This document shows positions 18,067 to 26,756 of a stretch of 64,000 bases of DNA, piece by piece. The stretch is taken from positions 11,478 to 75,477 of the forward strand of contig CAZALT010000002.1 in NCBI GenBank assembly GCA_964485515.1, given 5' to 3'. Numbering within the stretch: the stretch's first letter is position 1; each line of letters starts with the position of its first letter. Under the pieces are notes generated by a model. The model was not told where the DNA came from, made no database searches, and saw only the letters and a list, made by a program, of their open reading frames with translations. Both the position numbers and the translations under genes were made by a program. This DNA comes from CAZALT01 sp964485515 (lineage in GTDB: Bacteria > Actinomycetota > Acidimicrobiia > Acidimicrobiales > Acidimicrobilacustridaceae).

Positions 18067-20123
18067 TCGTGGACCAGCACCTCGACGACAGCACGATGGC
18101 CATCGCCGAGCTCCTCGCTCGCTCGCACCGACTCGGAGGGGACCCGACGGTCACCAATTACGCCGGCGGCAACACGTCGGCCAAAGCCCGGGAGCACGAC
18201 CCGGTCACCGGTCAAGACATCGACGTGCTGTGGGTCAAGGGTTCAGGCGGCGACCTGGGCACGCTCGCGGAGAGCGGACTTGCCGTGCTCCGCCTCGATC
18301 GGCTGCGGGCCCTCGTGGGTTCCTATCCCGGCGAGGACCGCGAGGACGAGATGGTGGCCGCTTTCGACTTCTGCTGCCACGGCCGACCCGGCGCGGCGCC
18401 GTCGATCGACACCGCGATGCACGGACTCGTCGCCGCGCCGCACGTCGACCACCTCCACCCCGACGCTGGCATCGCCATCGCGACCGCGGCCGACGGCGAA
18501 CAACTCACCGAGACGATCTTCGGCGACATGGTCAAGTGGGTCCCGTGGCGACGCCCGGGCTTCCAGCTCGGCCTCGACGTCGCCGCCATCTACCAGGCAC
18601 ACCCCGAAGCGATCGGCGTGATCCTCGGTGGCCATGGCATCACCGCTTGGGGTGCCACGAGCGAAGAAGCCGAAGCCAACTCGCGGCGGATCATCACCAC
18701 CGCGCAGCACTACCTGGACGCGCACGGACGGGCGGAACCGTTCGGTGAGGCCATCGCCGACCGTGCCGCCCTTCCAGCCGATGAACGTCGAGCACGCGCA
18801 GCACGCCTCGCTCCCCACGTCCGCAGGATCGCGTCGACAGACAACCGCATGGTCGGCCACTTCACCGACTCGGCGGTGGTGCTCGACTTCGTCGGGTCTG
18901 CGAACCTCGTCAGGCTCGCTGAGCTCGGGACCTCGTGTCCCGACCACTTCCTTCGGACCAAGGTCAAGCCGCTCGTCGTCGACCTGCCCACCTCGGCCAG
19001 CATCGATGAGACCATCGACCGCCTCGATGCTCTTCACCGGAACTACCGTCAGGACTACGCCACCTACTACGAGCGCCACGCCAACGATGACTCGCCGCCG
19101 ATGCGGGGATCTGATCCGACCATCGTGCTCGTCCCCGGGGTCGGGATGTTCTCGTTCGGCAAGGACAAGCAGACCGCCCGCGTGGCCGGCGAGTTCTATG
19201 TCAACGCGATCAACGTCATGCGCGGCGCCGAAGCCGTCTCGACCTACACCCCGATCTCCGAATCCGAGAAGTTCCGAATCGAGTACTGGGCGCTCGAGGA
19301 GGCGAAGCTGCTGCGGATGCCGAAGCCGAAGCGACACGCCGGTCGCATCGCGCTCGTCACCGGAGCCGGCTCAGGCATCGGCAAGGCGATCGCTGCCCAA
19401 CTCGCCGCCGAGGGAGCGTGCGTCGTCGTCGCCGACATCGATCTCGACCGTGCGAAGCAAACGGCGGGGGAGTTGGGCACGACCGACGTCGCGGTCGGCA
19501 TCCGCGTCGATGTGACCGACGCCGCGTCGGTGCAGGCTGGGATGGACGAAGCCGTGCTCGCCTTCGGTGGTGTCGATCTCATCGTCAACAACGCAGGCCT
19601 CTCCATCTCCAAGCCGCTCCTCGAAACCACCGAACAGGACTGGGATCTCCAGCACGACGTGATGGCGAAAGGCACCTTCCTCGTCTCCAAGGCGGCAGCC
19701 AAGGCGATGATCGACCAGGGCCTCGGCGGCGACATCGTTGTCATCGTGTCGAAGAACGCGCTCTTCGCCGGGCCCAACAACCTCGCGTACGGCGCAACCA
19801 AGGCCGACCAGGCCCACCAAGTTCGGCTGCTCGCCGCCGAGCTGGGCGAGCACGGCATCCGCGTCAATGGCATCAACCCCGACGGGGTCGTCCGCGGTTC
19901 GGGGATCTTCGCCGGCGGGTGGGGCGCGCAACGAGCTGAGGTCTATGGCGTCGCTGAGGAGGACCTCGGCGAGTTCTACGCGCAGCGCACCATCTTGAAG
20001 CGCGAAGTGCTTCCTCAGCATGTCGCGTCTGCGGTAGCTGCCATCACGTCGGACGAGTTCAGTCACACGACAGGCCTCTTGATCCCTGTCGACGCCGGCG
20101 TGGCAGCCGCCTTCGTCCGCTGA
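18063..20123 (+). CDS. rhaD: bifunctional rhamnulose-1-phosphate aldolase / L-lactaldehyde dehydrogenase (RhaD-RhaE)
   Basis: The N-terminal half (to about residue 425) is a class II aldolase domain with TNYAGGNTSAK, KGSGGDLGTL and the metal motif HVDHLHPDA. It cleaves rhamnulose 1-phosphate to dihydroxyacetone phosphate and L-lactaldehyde. The C-terminal half (about 430-686) is a short-chain dehydrogenase with VTGAGSGIGKAIA, NNAG and a YGATKA catalytic pair. It oxidises lactaldehyde to L-lactate. This fusion is well known in actinobacteria and rhizobia. The GTG at 18063 overlaps the rhaI stop in the GTGA style used throughout this locus. An in-frame ATG at 18054 is the alternative. Rhamnulokinase starts five bases after the stop. 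Confidence 0.93.
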   Translation: MIVDQHLDDSTMAIAELLARSHRLGGDPTVTNYAGGNTSAKAREHDPVTGQDIDVLWVKGSGGDLGTLAESGLAVLRLDRLRALVGSYPGEDREDEMVAAFDFCCHGRPGAAPSIDTAMHGLVAAPHVDHLHPDAGIAIATAADGEQLTETIFGDMVKWVPWRRPGFQLGLDVAAIYQAHPEAIGVILGGHGITAWGATSEEAEANSRRIITTAQHYLDAHGRAEPFGEAIADRAALPADERRARAARLAPHVRRIASTDNRMVGHFTDSAVVLDFVGSANLVRLAELGTSCPDHFLRTKVKPLVVDLPTSASIDETIDRLDALHRNYRQDYATYYERHANDDSPPMRGSDPTIVLVPGVGMFSFGKDKQTARVAGEFYVNAINVMRGAEAVSTYTPISESEKFRIEYWALEEAKLLRMPKPKRHAGRIALVTGAGSGIGKAIAAQLAAEGACVVVADIDLDRAKQTAGELGTTDVAVGIRVDVTDAASVQAGMDEAVLAFGGVDLIVNNAGLSISKPLLETTEQDWDLQHDVMAKGTFLVSKAAAKAMIDQGLGGDIVVIVSKNALFAGPNNLAYGATKADQAHQVRLLAAELGEHGIRVNGINPDGVVRGSGIFAGGWGAQRAEVYGVAEEDLGEFYAQRTILKREVLPQHVASAVAAITSDEFSHTTGLLIPVDAGVAAAFVR

Positions 20124-20128
20124 ATGAC

Positions 20129-21484
20129 ATGAGCCGGGTCGCCTTCGCCGCAGTCGATGTCGGGGCGTCGAGTGGACGGGTGATCGAGGGCATCGTCGAC
20201 GCCGGTCGCATCGACCTACGTGCAGTGCACCGGTTCGCAAACGGCCCCGTCGAGATCGATGGACACCTCCGCTGGGACTTCGAGCGGATCGAGCGAGAGG
20301 TCTCGTACGGTCTCGCGCAACTCGATGACGTCATCTCGATCGGCATCGACACCTGGGGGGTTGACTACGGCCTGCTCGACGATGCCGGTCGACTGCTCGC
20401 GCTGCCGATCTCCTATCGGGACCCACGAACGAACGTCGCCGTCACCGAAGTCCATCGCCGAATCTCGCCGGCGGGTCTCTATCGCACCACCGGTGTGCAG
20501 TTCCTCCCGTTCAACACGATCTACCAGCTCATGGCCGATCAGCTCTCCGGCCGGGGACTCGATGAGGTGCGCCACGTCGTGCTCCTGCCCGATCTGCTCG
20601 CGTATCGCCTGACGGGAGCGATCCGGACGGAGATCACGAACGCTTCCACGACCGGACTGCTCGACAGCGACTCTCGACAGTGGTCAGCCGAGGTATTCGA
20701 TCGACTCGGGATTCCGTCTCGACTTCTTCCTCCCCTCGAGTCGCCCGGAGCGGTGCGGGGCGCGACCTCTGCGGGGGTCGCGGTCACCACCGTGGCATCA
20801 CATGACACGGCGTCCGCCGTCGTCGCAGTCCCCGCGGTCGACGACAACTTCGCGTTCATCTCTAGTGGGACCTGGTCGCTCGTCGGACTCGAGCTGGAGC
20901 GGGCCGAACTATCGGACCGATCTCGCCTGGCGAACTTCACCAACGAGGTCGGCTACCAAGGGCGGACACGGTTCCTGCGCAACGTCGGAGGCCTCTGGCT
21001 CCTCGACGAGTGCATGCGGTCGTGGAAGCGAGTCGACCTCGACAGCCTCCTCGCCCAGGCGGCGCAGGCACCTCCTGGTCCACTGTTCGACGTCGATGAC
21101 CCGGCGTTCATCGCCCCGGGCGGGATGCCCGAACGCATCGCCCGGGCCGCCGGCGCCGAGCACCTCTCCGTCGCCGCGATCGTGCGATCCATCCTGGACT
21201 CCCTCGCCGACGCCTATGCCCGCACGATCGACGAAGCGACGAGGCTCACCGGAAAGCGCGCGGCCGTCGTCCACGTCGTCGGGGGCGGATGTCGGAACAG
21301 GCTGCTGTGCCAGCTCACGGCGAACGCGACGAATCTCCCCGTCGTCGCCGGACCGATCGAGGCGACCGCCTTCGGCAACGTCCTCGTGCAAGCGGGAGCA
21401 CATGGCGTGCTCGGCGCATCGCTCAGCGACATGCGGGCTCTGGTCGCCAACTCCGTCGACCTCCAGAGGTATGAACCGGCATGA
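20129..21484 (+). CDS. rhaB: rhamnulokinase (RhaB)
   Basis: A FGGY-family sugar kinase of 451 residues that phosphorylates L-rhamnulose at O1. It shows the ATP-fold start VAFAAVDVGASSGRVIEG, then GIDTWGVDYGLL, a VQFLPFNTIYQL segment, ASHDTASAVVAVP with the likely catalytic aspartate, SSGTWSLVGLE and the C-terminal VVGGGCRNRLLCQLTA. These match RhaB better than xylulose or glycerol kinases. It sits between the aldolase and the lactate dehydrogenase, and its TGA overlaps the next ATG by four bases. The kinase acts before the aldolase despite being encoded after it. Confidence 0.94.
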   Translation: MSRVAFAAVDVGASSGRVIEGIVDAGRIDLRAVHRFANGPVEIDGHLRWDFERIEREVSYGLAQLDDVISIGIDTWGVDYGLLDDAGRLLALPISYRDPRTNVAVTEVHRRISPAGLYRTTGVQFLPFNTIYQLMADQLSGRGLDEVRHVVLLPDLLAYRLTGAIRTEITNASTTGLLDSDSRQWSAEVFDRLGIPSRLLPPLESPGAVRGATSAGVAVTTVASHDTASAVVAVPAVDDNFAFISSGTWSLVGLELERAELSDRSRLANFTNEVGYQGRTRFLRNVGGLWLLDECMRSWKRVDLDSLLAQAAQAPPGPLFDVDDPAFIAPGGMPERIARAAGAEHLSVAAIVRSILDSLADAYARTIDEATRLTGKRAAVVHVVGGGCRNRLLCQLTANATNLPVVAGPIEATAFGNVLVQAGAHGVLGASLSDMRALVANSVDLQRYEPA

Positions 21485-22716
21485 AGATCTACGACACCCT
21501 CAAGTCGGTCGTGCGATTCGAGCAGATCCAGACCGACCCGGTGGAACGCCGCCTCGCTCGAGCAGCATCGGTCGCAGATCTGAGACGAATCGCGAAACAC
21601 CGCCTGCCCGGGGGGGTCTTCGACTACATCGATGGCGGGGCGGAGGACGAACGAACCCTCGCAGCCAACGAGGCCGCCTACGCCCGCGCGACCTTCAGGC
21701 CCCGGGTCCTGCGCGGCATCCAATCGGTCTCGACCTCGACGTCGATCCTGGGGAAGTCGCTTGCCTACCCCCTCGTGTTGGCACCGACAGGCTTCACCCG
21801 CATCGCCGATCCGCAAGGCGAGCTGGCCGTTGCACGCGCGGCCGACCGCGCCGGACTGCCCTACGTCCTGTCCACCCTCAGCACCCGCTCCATCGAGGAG
21901 GTCCGTGCCGTGAGCGAGGGCCGCCTCTGGTTCCAGGTCTACGCGTGGCGCGACCGGGGCCTCGTGAGAGAGATGGTCGAGCGGGCGGCAGCGTCGCGCT
22001 TCGAGGCGCTCGTACTCACCGTGGACACCGCAGTCTTCGGTCGACGAGAACGCGATGTACGGCGTGGCTTCGCGTTGCCGCCAACGATCGGGCCCCGGAC
22101 CGTGCTCGACGGCGCGCTCCACCCCGGGTGGACGCTTTCGTTCCTGCGTGGCGAGCCGATCCGCTTCGCCAACGTCGTTGGTCGTGGCGTGGGCGACGGC
22201 GCATCGCCCGTGAACCTCTCCGACTACATCAACGCTCAGTTCGATCCTGCCCTGTCATGGGACGACATCGACTGGCTTCGCTCTATCTGGAGCGGTCCGA
22301 TCGTCGTCAAAGGCATCCAGCGAGTCGACGACGCGGAGCGAGCTGCCGGGATGGGCGTGGACGCGATCGCGTTGTCGAACCACGGTGGTCGCCAACTCGA
22401 CGGGGCGCCCGCCGCCTTCGACCTCGTGGCGCCGGTGGCCGACGCAGTCGGCCACCGGACAGAGATCATCTGCGATGGCGGCGTGCGCCGGGGAAGCGAC
22501 ATCATCAAGGCGGTCGCTGCCGGCGCCAACGTCGCCATGGCTGGTCGGGCATACCTGTACGCCTTGGGTGCTGGTGGCGAACGGGGGGTCGATCGGCTGC
22601 TCGACTGGTGGGCAGCCGACTGCCGGCGAACCATGAGTCTGCTCGGAGTGGGTTCCGTCGATGACCTTGACGACGACTTGCTCGATGCGACCTCCGGCAG
22701 CGCGAGTGGGGTGTGA
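21481..22716 (+). CDS. lldD: FMN-dependent L-lactate dehydrogenase (alpha-hydroxyacid oxidase family)
   Basis: A 411-residue flavoenzyme of the LldD/glycolate-oxidase family. It shows LPGGVFDYIDGGAEDE at the N-terminus, LAPTGFTRIADPQGE, and WFQVYAWRDRGL. The FMN and catalytic segments are VVKGI and LSNHGGRQLDGAP, whose histidine is the catalytic base, followed by ICDGGVRRGSDIIKA. In this operon it should oxidise the L-lactate made by the RhaE half of the fusion to pyruvate, passing electrons to the respiratory chain. It overlaps rhaB (ATGA), which supports the link to rhamnose. It is the last gene of the operon and converges on the hydrolase gene. Confidence 0.9.
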   Translation: MKIYDTLKSVVRFEQIQTDPVERRLARAASVADLRRIAKHRLPGGVFDYIDGGAEDERTLAANEAAYARATFRPRVLRGIQSVSTSTSILGKSLAYPLVLAPTGFTRIADPQGELAVARAADRAGLPYVLSTLSTRSIEEVRAVSEGRLWFQVYAWRDRGLVREMVERAAASRFEALVLTVDTAVFGRRERDVRRGFALPPTIGPRTVLDGALHPGWTLSFLRGEPIRFANVVGRGVGDGASPVNLSDYINAQFDPALSWDDIDWLRSIWSGPIVVKGIQRVDDAERAAGMGVDAIALSNHGGRQLDGAPAAFDLVAPVADAVGHRTEIICDGGVRRGSDIIKAVAAGANVAMAGRAYLYALGAGGERGVDRLLDWWAADCRRTMSLLGVGSVDDLDDDLLDATSGSASGV

Positions 22717-22758
22717 TGAGCGGTTGCGGAGACCGTTGCTGGCAGTTGCCTGCTCGGA

Positions 22759-24123
22759 TCACCCGAGGATGGGGATCGAATCCGTCTCCGCAAGGTAGCG
22801 ATCTCGATCCTCAGGGCGAATGAAGCCGGCGGAGATCGTCCGTTCGAGCGAGTCCTGAACGGCCTGTCGGTATCGGTCGGTCGTGCCGTACAGCGCACGG
22901 AGCGTCGCATCGTCGAACGCGAGGGAGGATCCGAACAGGCGACAGAAGAAGGGGCCGCCCTGGGGGGCTTCTCCGCTGAGCGTCGCGACGGGCACGTCAA
23001 CGGCCGGCGTGCGGATGCCGCCTCTGGCGATGCCCCGATCATCTCGGACGATGACCGTCTGCCTGCCTGTACCCGTCGTCTCGATCGGCTCGCCGATTGG
23101 CGGGGGAGTGCCGTCGGCCACCCACGACAACAGCGCCGACGTCGCCGCCTTCGCGACGTAGTGGTGGGGTCCGTTGTTGATGGGGACCAAGCACATGTCG
23201 AAGTCGCCGCCGACGTAGAAGGCGTCGGCGTGGGCCGCTCCGGTGACCTCCCAGGTGCGCATGAGGTCTGCGTCGGGTTGCCGAGCAGCGACGAAACCCA
23301 TGGGCGCGCCGACATCAGTCTCGGTCTGGAACGTCAGGACCGGAACGCCGAGATCATCCCGGATGCTCACGGAACCATCGGTCACGCGATCGAAGTCGGA
23401 TGCTCCGCTGAGGCTCGCGCACCCACCGCCTCGACTGTGGATGAAGAACCCGTCGATGGCCGCCGCGACGGGATGCACGGCGTTGATGTAGGTGACGAGG
23501 AAGGACGCGGATTGCGACTCGCCACTCGCGAGAATCCGCAACGCTCGCGATCCTCCGAGCGCGACCGACTCGTAGGTGGATCGAAGAGCGACGGCGACCT
23601 GGGACAAGATGTCGAACGAGTACTGGTCACCGGGATGCTCCAACGCTCCATACCGCTCAGGGTTCGTATCTCGAATCCCCACCGCGGGTGGGGCATCGGC
23701 GCCGTCCTCGCCCAGCAGTGCTTCTCCGCCGACGATCCCGAGTGCTTGTGCGGACAAGCCCACATAGATCGTTCCGGTGTCGCGGAGTGCCTCACCGGTG
23801 TAGGTCCACGCAGCAGGTGACTCGAAGCCTCCGCTGACGTTCAACCACTCGATCAGCACGCTGCCGTTCCACCGAGCCGAATCGACAGGGCGGCGAATGA
23901 CCAATCGGGTGTTGAAGTCGGCCGAGCTCGCAACCGACACCTCCCATCGTCCATCCGAACGGCGCTCGCCCACATGGTCGAAGGCGTTGGCGGTACCGGA
24001 CGCGAACCACTCTTCCTCGACGTAGCCGACGCTGGCCAGGTCCACGGCCCGGAGATCGGTCGGCGGCGTGATGGTCCCCGTCATGACGGGTCCTACGAGC
24101 CTTGCTGGCTTCACGGTCGACAC
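22759..24123 (-). CDS. alpha/beta hydrolase domain-containing protein (Abhydrolase_10 type)
   Basis: A 454-residue protein similar to a poorly characterised actinobacterial hydrolase family. Visible features are VLIEWLNVSGG, a TYTGEALRDTGTIYVGLSAQ region and RILASGESQSASFLVTYINAV. The last contains the nucleophile elbow G-E-S-Q-S of an alpha/beta hydrolase. A late HADAFYVGGDFDM may carry the catalytic histidine. Family function is not established; esterase or amidase action on natural products is likely. It is transcribed towards lldD and is not part of the rhamnose operon. It could act on the aglycone or an acyl group of the imported compound (speculation). Confidence 0.75.
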   Translation of the reverse strand: MSTVKPARLVGPVMTGTITPPTDLRAVDLASVGYVEEEWFASGTANAFDHVGERRSDGRWEVSVASSADFNTRLVIRRPVDSARWNGSVLIEWLNVSGGFESPAAWTYTGEALRDTGTIYVGLSAQALGIVGGEALLGEDGADAPPAVGIRDTNPERYGALEHPGDQYSFDILSQVAVALRSTYESVALGGSRALRILASGESQSASFLVTYINAVHPVAAAIDGFFIHSRGGGCASLSGASDFDRVTDGSVSIRDDLGVPVLTFQTETDVGAPMGFVAARQPDADLMRTWEVTGAAHADAFYVGGDFDMCLVPINNGPHHYVAKAATSALLSWVADGTPPPIGEPIETTGTGRQTVIVRDDRGIARGGIRTPAVDVPVATLSGEAPQGGPFFCRLFGSSLAFDDATLRALYGTTDRYRQAVQDSLERTISAGFIRPEDRDRYLAETDSIPILG

Positions 24124-24301
24124 ACAGCCCTCCCATGCATCGGTCTTGCCAAGGCCTCCAAATCGGCTCCTTGACTAAGTTTTAATGACTGTTCAAACTC
24201 TAGTCTCAGACGCTCGCGGGGTGCACGAAGGACTCCGCAGGTGCCAACGCCGCAGTCTGCGTCCCACCTACGTCCCAGACCTTCACGACGAGGCAAGCCC
24301 A
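24124..24301. promoter_or_regulatory. divergent promoter region between hydrolase and enoyl-CoA hydratase genes
   Basis: This 178-base gap separates two divergent genes. It contains a clearly AT-rich stretch at about 24171-24206 with TTGACT at 24171-24176 and a loose AGTTT/AAACT inverted repeat around 24178-24199. This is plausible for a promoter with an operator. No regulator gene is adjacent, so the site is not assigned. Confidence 0.35.
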
Positions 24302-25111
24302 ATGACGATTCACACCCACATCGAGGACGGGGTTGGTGTCGCGACGATCGATCACCAGCCATCGAACCTGATCGATGGCCCGTTCTTCATAAGGCTGCTC
24401 GAGGTGTTCAGTGAGATGGAGGACGACGAGTCCGTTCGCGTGCTGGTCTTCCGCAGTGCCGACCCGGACTTCTTCCTGATGCACGGCGACGTCGACCTCC
24501 TGCGGGGTATCCAGCCGCCCTACGAGGTGGCAGCGGAACCGAACATCGCCGCTGCCACCTTCACCCGCTTGCACACCGGCCGGCTTGTCACGATAGGCCT
24601 TCTCGATGGTGTCGCAAGGGGAGGCGGTTGTGAGTTCCTCTGCGGTGTCGATCTTCGCCTCGGCTCTGAACGCGCCCTCGTCGGCCAACCCGAGATAGCG
24701 CTTGGCACCATCGCCGGGGCCGGAGGCACCGTGCGGTGGCCGCAGCTGGTCGGGCGTGGTCGGGCGCTCGACATCTTGCTCTCCGGTCGAGACGCCACCG
24801 CCGACGAGCTCTACGCCATGGGATGGCTCGACCGCCTCGTCCCGGCGCCGGACCTTGACTCGGTCGGCCTCGACCTGGCGCGACGGATCGCGGCGATGCC
24901 TCCCGAGGGTGTTGCTGCGGTGAAGCGCGTCGTCGGTTCCGAGGATGGCGACGCGCTCGTCGTAGAGAGCGACGAGGTCGGACGCCTGCTGTCAACCGGC
25001 GGTCATCGAGCGCGCATGGATGCCTTTGTCGCCGCCGGCGGCCAAGATCGCGCTTCGGAGTTGCATCGCTTCCAGGAGATCGTCGACGCCGTGCTCGACG
25101 GTTCACGCTGA
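24302..25111 (+). CDS. enoyl-CoA hydratase/isomerase family protein
   Basis: A 269-residue crotonase-fold protein. The start MTIHTHIEDGVGVATIDHQPSN is typical of the family, and the core has VLVFRSADPDFFLMHGDVDL. The CoA oxyanion-hole region reads ARGGGCEFLCGVDLRLGS and is followed by GQPEIALGTIAGAGGTVRWPQLVGRGRA. Crotonase members hydrate, isomerise or hydrolyse acyl-CoAs. The usual first catalytic glutamate is not obvious (GQPEIALG holds only one), so the exact reaction is open. I place the start at 24302; an upstream in-frame start at 24185 would add a non-homologous leader. No other CoA pathway gene is nearby. Confidence 0.8.
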   Translation: MTIHTHIEDGVGVATIDHQPSNLIDGPFFIRLLEVFSEMEDDESVRVLVFRSADPDFFLMHGDVDLLRGIQPPYEVAAEPNIAAATFTRLHTGRLVTIGLLDGVARGGGCEFLCGVDLRLGSERALVGQPEIALGTIAGAGGTVRWPQLVGRGRALDILLSGRDATADELYAMGWLDRLVPAPDLDSVGLDLARRIAAMPPEGVAAVKRVVGSEDGDALVVESDEVGRLLSTGGHRARMDAFVAAGGQDRASELHRFQEIVDAVLDGSR

Positions 25112-25198
25112 GTCTCGGCGACGGGCAGCGGATGTACGTGACGGCAGAGAAGTTGGGTGTCGAGCAACCGGCAGAGCTCGTCAGGTCGGTGAGATCCC

Positions 25199-26008
25199 TT
25201 GGCTGAACCCGTTGTCTCCGTCCAGCTCTACAGCGTCAGAGACCATCTCGCTGATCTCGATGGGACCCTTGCTCGTCTCGTCGAGGCAGGAGCTCAGGCG
25301 GTCGAACCGTTCTGGATCCTCGACGAGTCTGGCGCTCTGGCCACCGCGCTGGCACGTCATGGACTCCGCGCACCGACCGCGCATGCTCCGTTTCTCTCCG
25401 ACGAGATCCTCTTCCAGGGAACGGCGATCGCGATGCCGCCGCCCGAGCGGTTCTTCGAGGCAGCGCGTGCGCTCGGCGTCGAGGTTCTCTTCGACCCGAT
25501 GGTGCAGCGTGAAAGGTGGCGGTCGAGAGATCAGGTCCTCGAGATCGCCGAACGATTGAACAGACTGGCCGAGGTCGCCGAGCCCATGGGCCTGCGCCTC
25601 GGTCTTCACAATCACTCGTTCGAGTTCCACGAGGTGATCGATGGGGCCCCGGCCTATGAGTGGTTCGCTTCTCAGCTCGATGATCGGGTGGCCCTCGAGC
25701 TCGACATCTTCTGGGCCGCGACGGCTTCCCAGGATGTCCCCTCGCTCGTGGAGCGCTTGGGCTCCCGAGTTCGGGCGCTGCACCTCAAGGACGGACCAGT
25801 TGGCGTCGACCCGTTCGAGTCCGCCGACGACTATGACCCGACCTTGCTTGGACAGGTGACCCTGGGTCAGGGTGACTTGCCCGTTCAGGAGATCTTGGCG
25901 GCAGCGACCTACCGGCAGTTCGAGGTCATCGAATTCGATCATGTCGCCGGTGACGTGTTCACTGCGATCGCCGACTCGATCATGTGCGTGTCTGGGCGGG
26001 TGCGCTGA
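25199..26008 (+). CDS. sugar phosphate isomerase/epimerase (xylose-isomerase-like TIM barrel)
   Basis: A 269-residue protein of the AP-endonuclease-2/IolE/IolI superfamily. It starts VSVQLYSVRDHLADLDGTLARLVEAGAQAVEPF and keeps metal-ligand segments such as LHNHSFEFHEV, the segment ALELDIFWAATA and VRALHLKDG near the C-terminal side of the strands. Members isomerise or epimerise sugars and keto-inositols. The start codon is probably TTG at 25199, with GGTGAG at 25186-25191 as ribosome-binding site. It may act with the Gfo/Idh/MocA enzyme, since the two families are often paired for 3-keto-glycoside or inositol metabolism. The substrate is unknown. Confidence 0.8.
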   Translation: MAEPVVSVQLYSVRDHLADLDGTLARLVEAGAQAVEPFWILDESGALATALARHGLRAPTAHAPFLSDEILFQGTAIAMPPPERFFEAARALGVEVLFDPMVQRERWRSRDQVLEIAERLNRLAEVAEPMGLRLGLHNHSFEFHEVIDGAPAYEWFASQLDDRVALELDIFWAATASQDVPSLVERLGSRVRALHLKDGPVGVDPFESADDYDPTLLGQVTLGQGDLPVQEILAAATYRQFEVIEFDHVAGDVFTAIADSIMCVSGRVR

Positions 26009-26055
26009 GTTGGACCCCTGACTGCCGCCCGCATACTTCAACTCCCTCCGGGTAC

Positions 26056-26072
26056 GCCACCTGCTCGGTGGC
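26056..26072. terminator. short hairpin between convergent genes
   Basis: GCCACC, TGCTC, GGTGGC forms a perfect 6-bp stem with a 5-base loop in the 69-base gap between the isomerase and the epoxide-hydrolase-like gene, which converge here. No T-run follows on either strand, so it is only a candidate terminator. Confidence 0.35.
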
Positions 26073-26077
26073 GCCGG

Positions 26078-26467
26078 CTACGCAGGGTGTGCCATCACCT
26101 CGGCGAGACGGTCCATGAGCGTGGGCTGGTCGAAGAAGTCACGCCAGAGGGTGATGAGGCCGCTTTCGTCGACCTCGAACACACCGGCCACGGGCACTTC
26201 GATCCACTGCTCGCCTATGCGGAACCGGTCGAGTCGCTCGTTCATCACGATGTTGCCGGCGGCGATCTGACGGACGATGACGAACTCGACCTCGTCGAGA
26301 CCCTCGATCATCCAGTCGAGGATGGAGCGGATTCCCTCGGGCCCGGAGACCTTGCCCATGGGGACGTTGTCGTACTCGATGTCTGGAGTGACCAGTTCGA
26401 GTGCGGCGTCGAGATCGATGCGAACGATACGGGCGATGAATTCGTCGACGGCCTCTTCCGGAGTCAT
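26078..26467 (-). CDS. limonene-1,2-epoxide hydrolase family protein
   Basis: A 129-residue cone-shaped alpha+beta (SnoaL-like) protein. All five catalytic positions of limonene epoxide hydrolase are present: Tyr32 and Asn34 (EYDN), Arg78 and Asp80 (ERLDRF), and Asp110 (LWRDFFD). The Asn-to-Arg spacing of 44 residues equals that of the Rhodococcus enzyme. It would open an epoxide by direct water attack. The ATG at 26467 fits the family length; a longer open frame upstream has no similarity. Many database entries of this type are called only nuclear transport factor 2-like, but the conserved catalytic set supports hydrolase activity. Confidence 0.8.
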   Translation of the reverse strand: MTPEEAVDEFIARIVRIDLDAALELVTPDIEYDNVPMGKVSGPEGIRSILDWMIEGLDEVEFVIVRQIAAGNIVMNERLDRFRIGEQWIEVPVAGVFEVDESGLITLWRDFFDQPTLMDRLAEVMAHPA

Positions 26468-26756
26468 CCCGGCGACTCTACGAGAACGAAGCGAGCCGAT
26501 GGAGGCAGCGGGTCGAACCGCGGCAACAGGTCCTGCCCGGTCACGATGCGAGCCACGACACGGGCGTCGACCAGCAGAGATCGTCGTTGGGAGCCCCCCG
26601 ACCTCACAGGTGATACGTGGCCCTGATTCGGTCACTAGGTGGGACGGCGTGGGACGGAACGAAACGGGTTGGTACCCCTTGACGAGAATGTGGATTTTGC
26701 CCAGAATTTTGCCCCTTTCGACCCCAACGGGATCGCGATCCTTTAGCTCATAAGGG
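26468..26756. other. gene-free junction between the catabolic and conjugation regions, with nested palindromes
   Basis: This stretch separates metabolic genes from mobile-element genes. It contains a 12-bp perfect palindrome GGATCGCGATCC at 26730-26741. That palindrome lies between the arms of a second inverted repeat, GACCCCAAC at 26720-26728 and GTTGGGGTC at 26756-26764. Two copies of ATTTTGCCC lie at about 26693-26717. The palindromes could be a terminator, an operator for the following HTH gene, or a recombination site. No tRNA 3' end is visible. I see no convincing gene here. Confidence 0.4.

Noticed and set aside
20802..22664. Plus-strand frame of 620 codons over rhaB and lldD
   Set aside because: It lies across two well-supported genes in another frame, and its product is Arg/Ser/Pro-rich low-complexity sequence.
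25132..25206. 24-codon frame (MYVTAEKLGVEQPAELV...) before the TIM-barrel isomerase
   Set aside because: It could be a leader peptide overlapping the TTG start, but there is no supporting ribosome-binding site or similarity.
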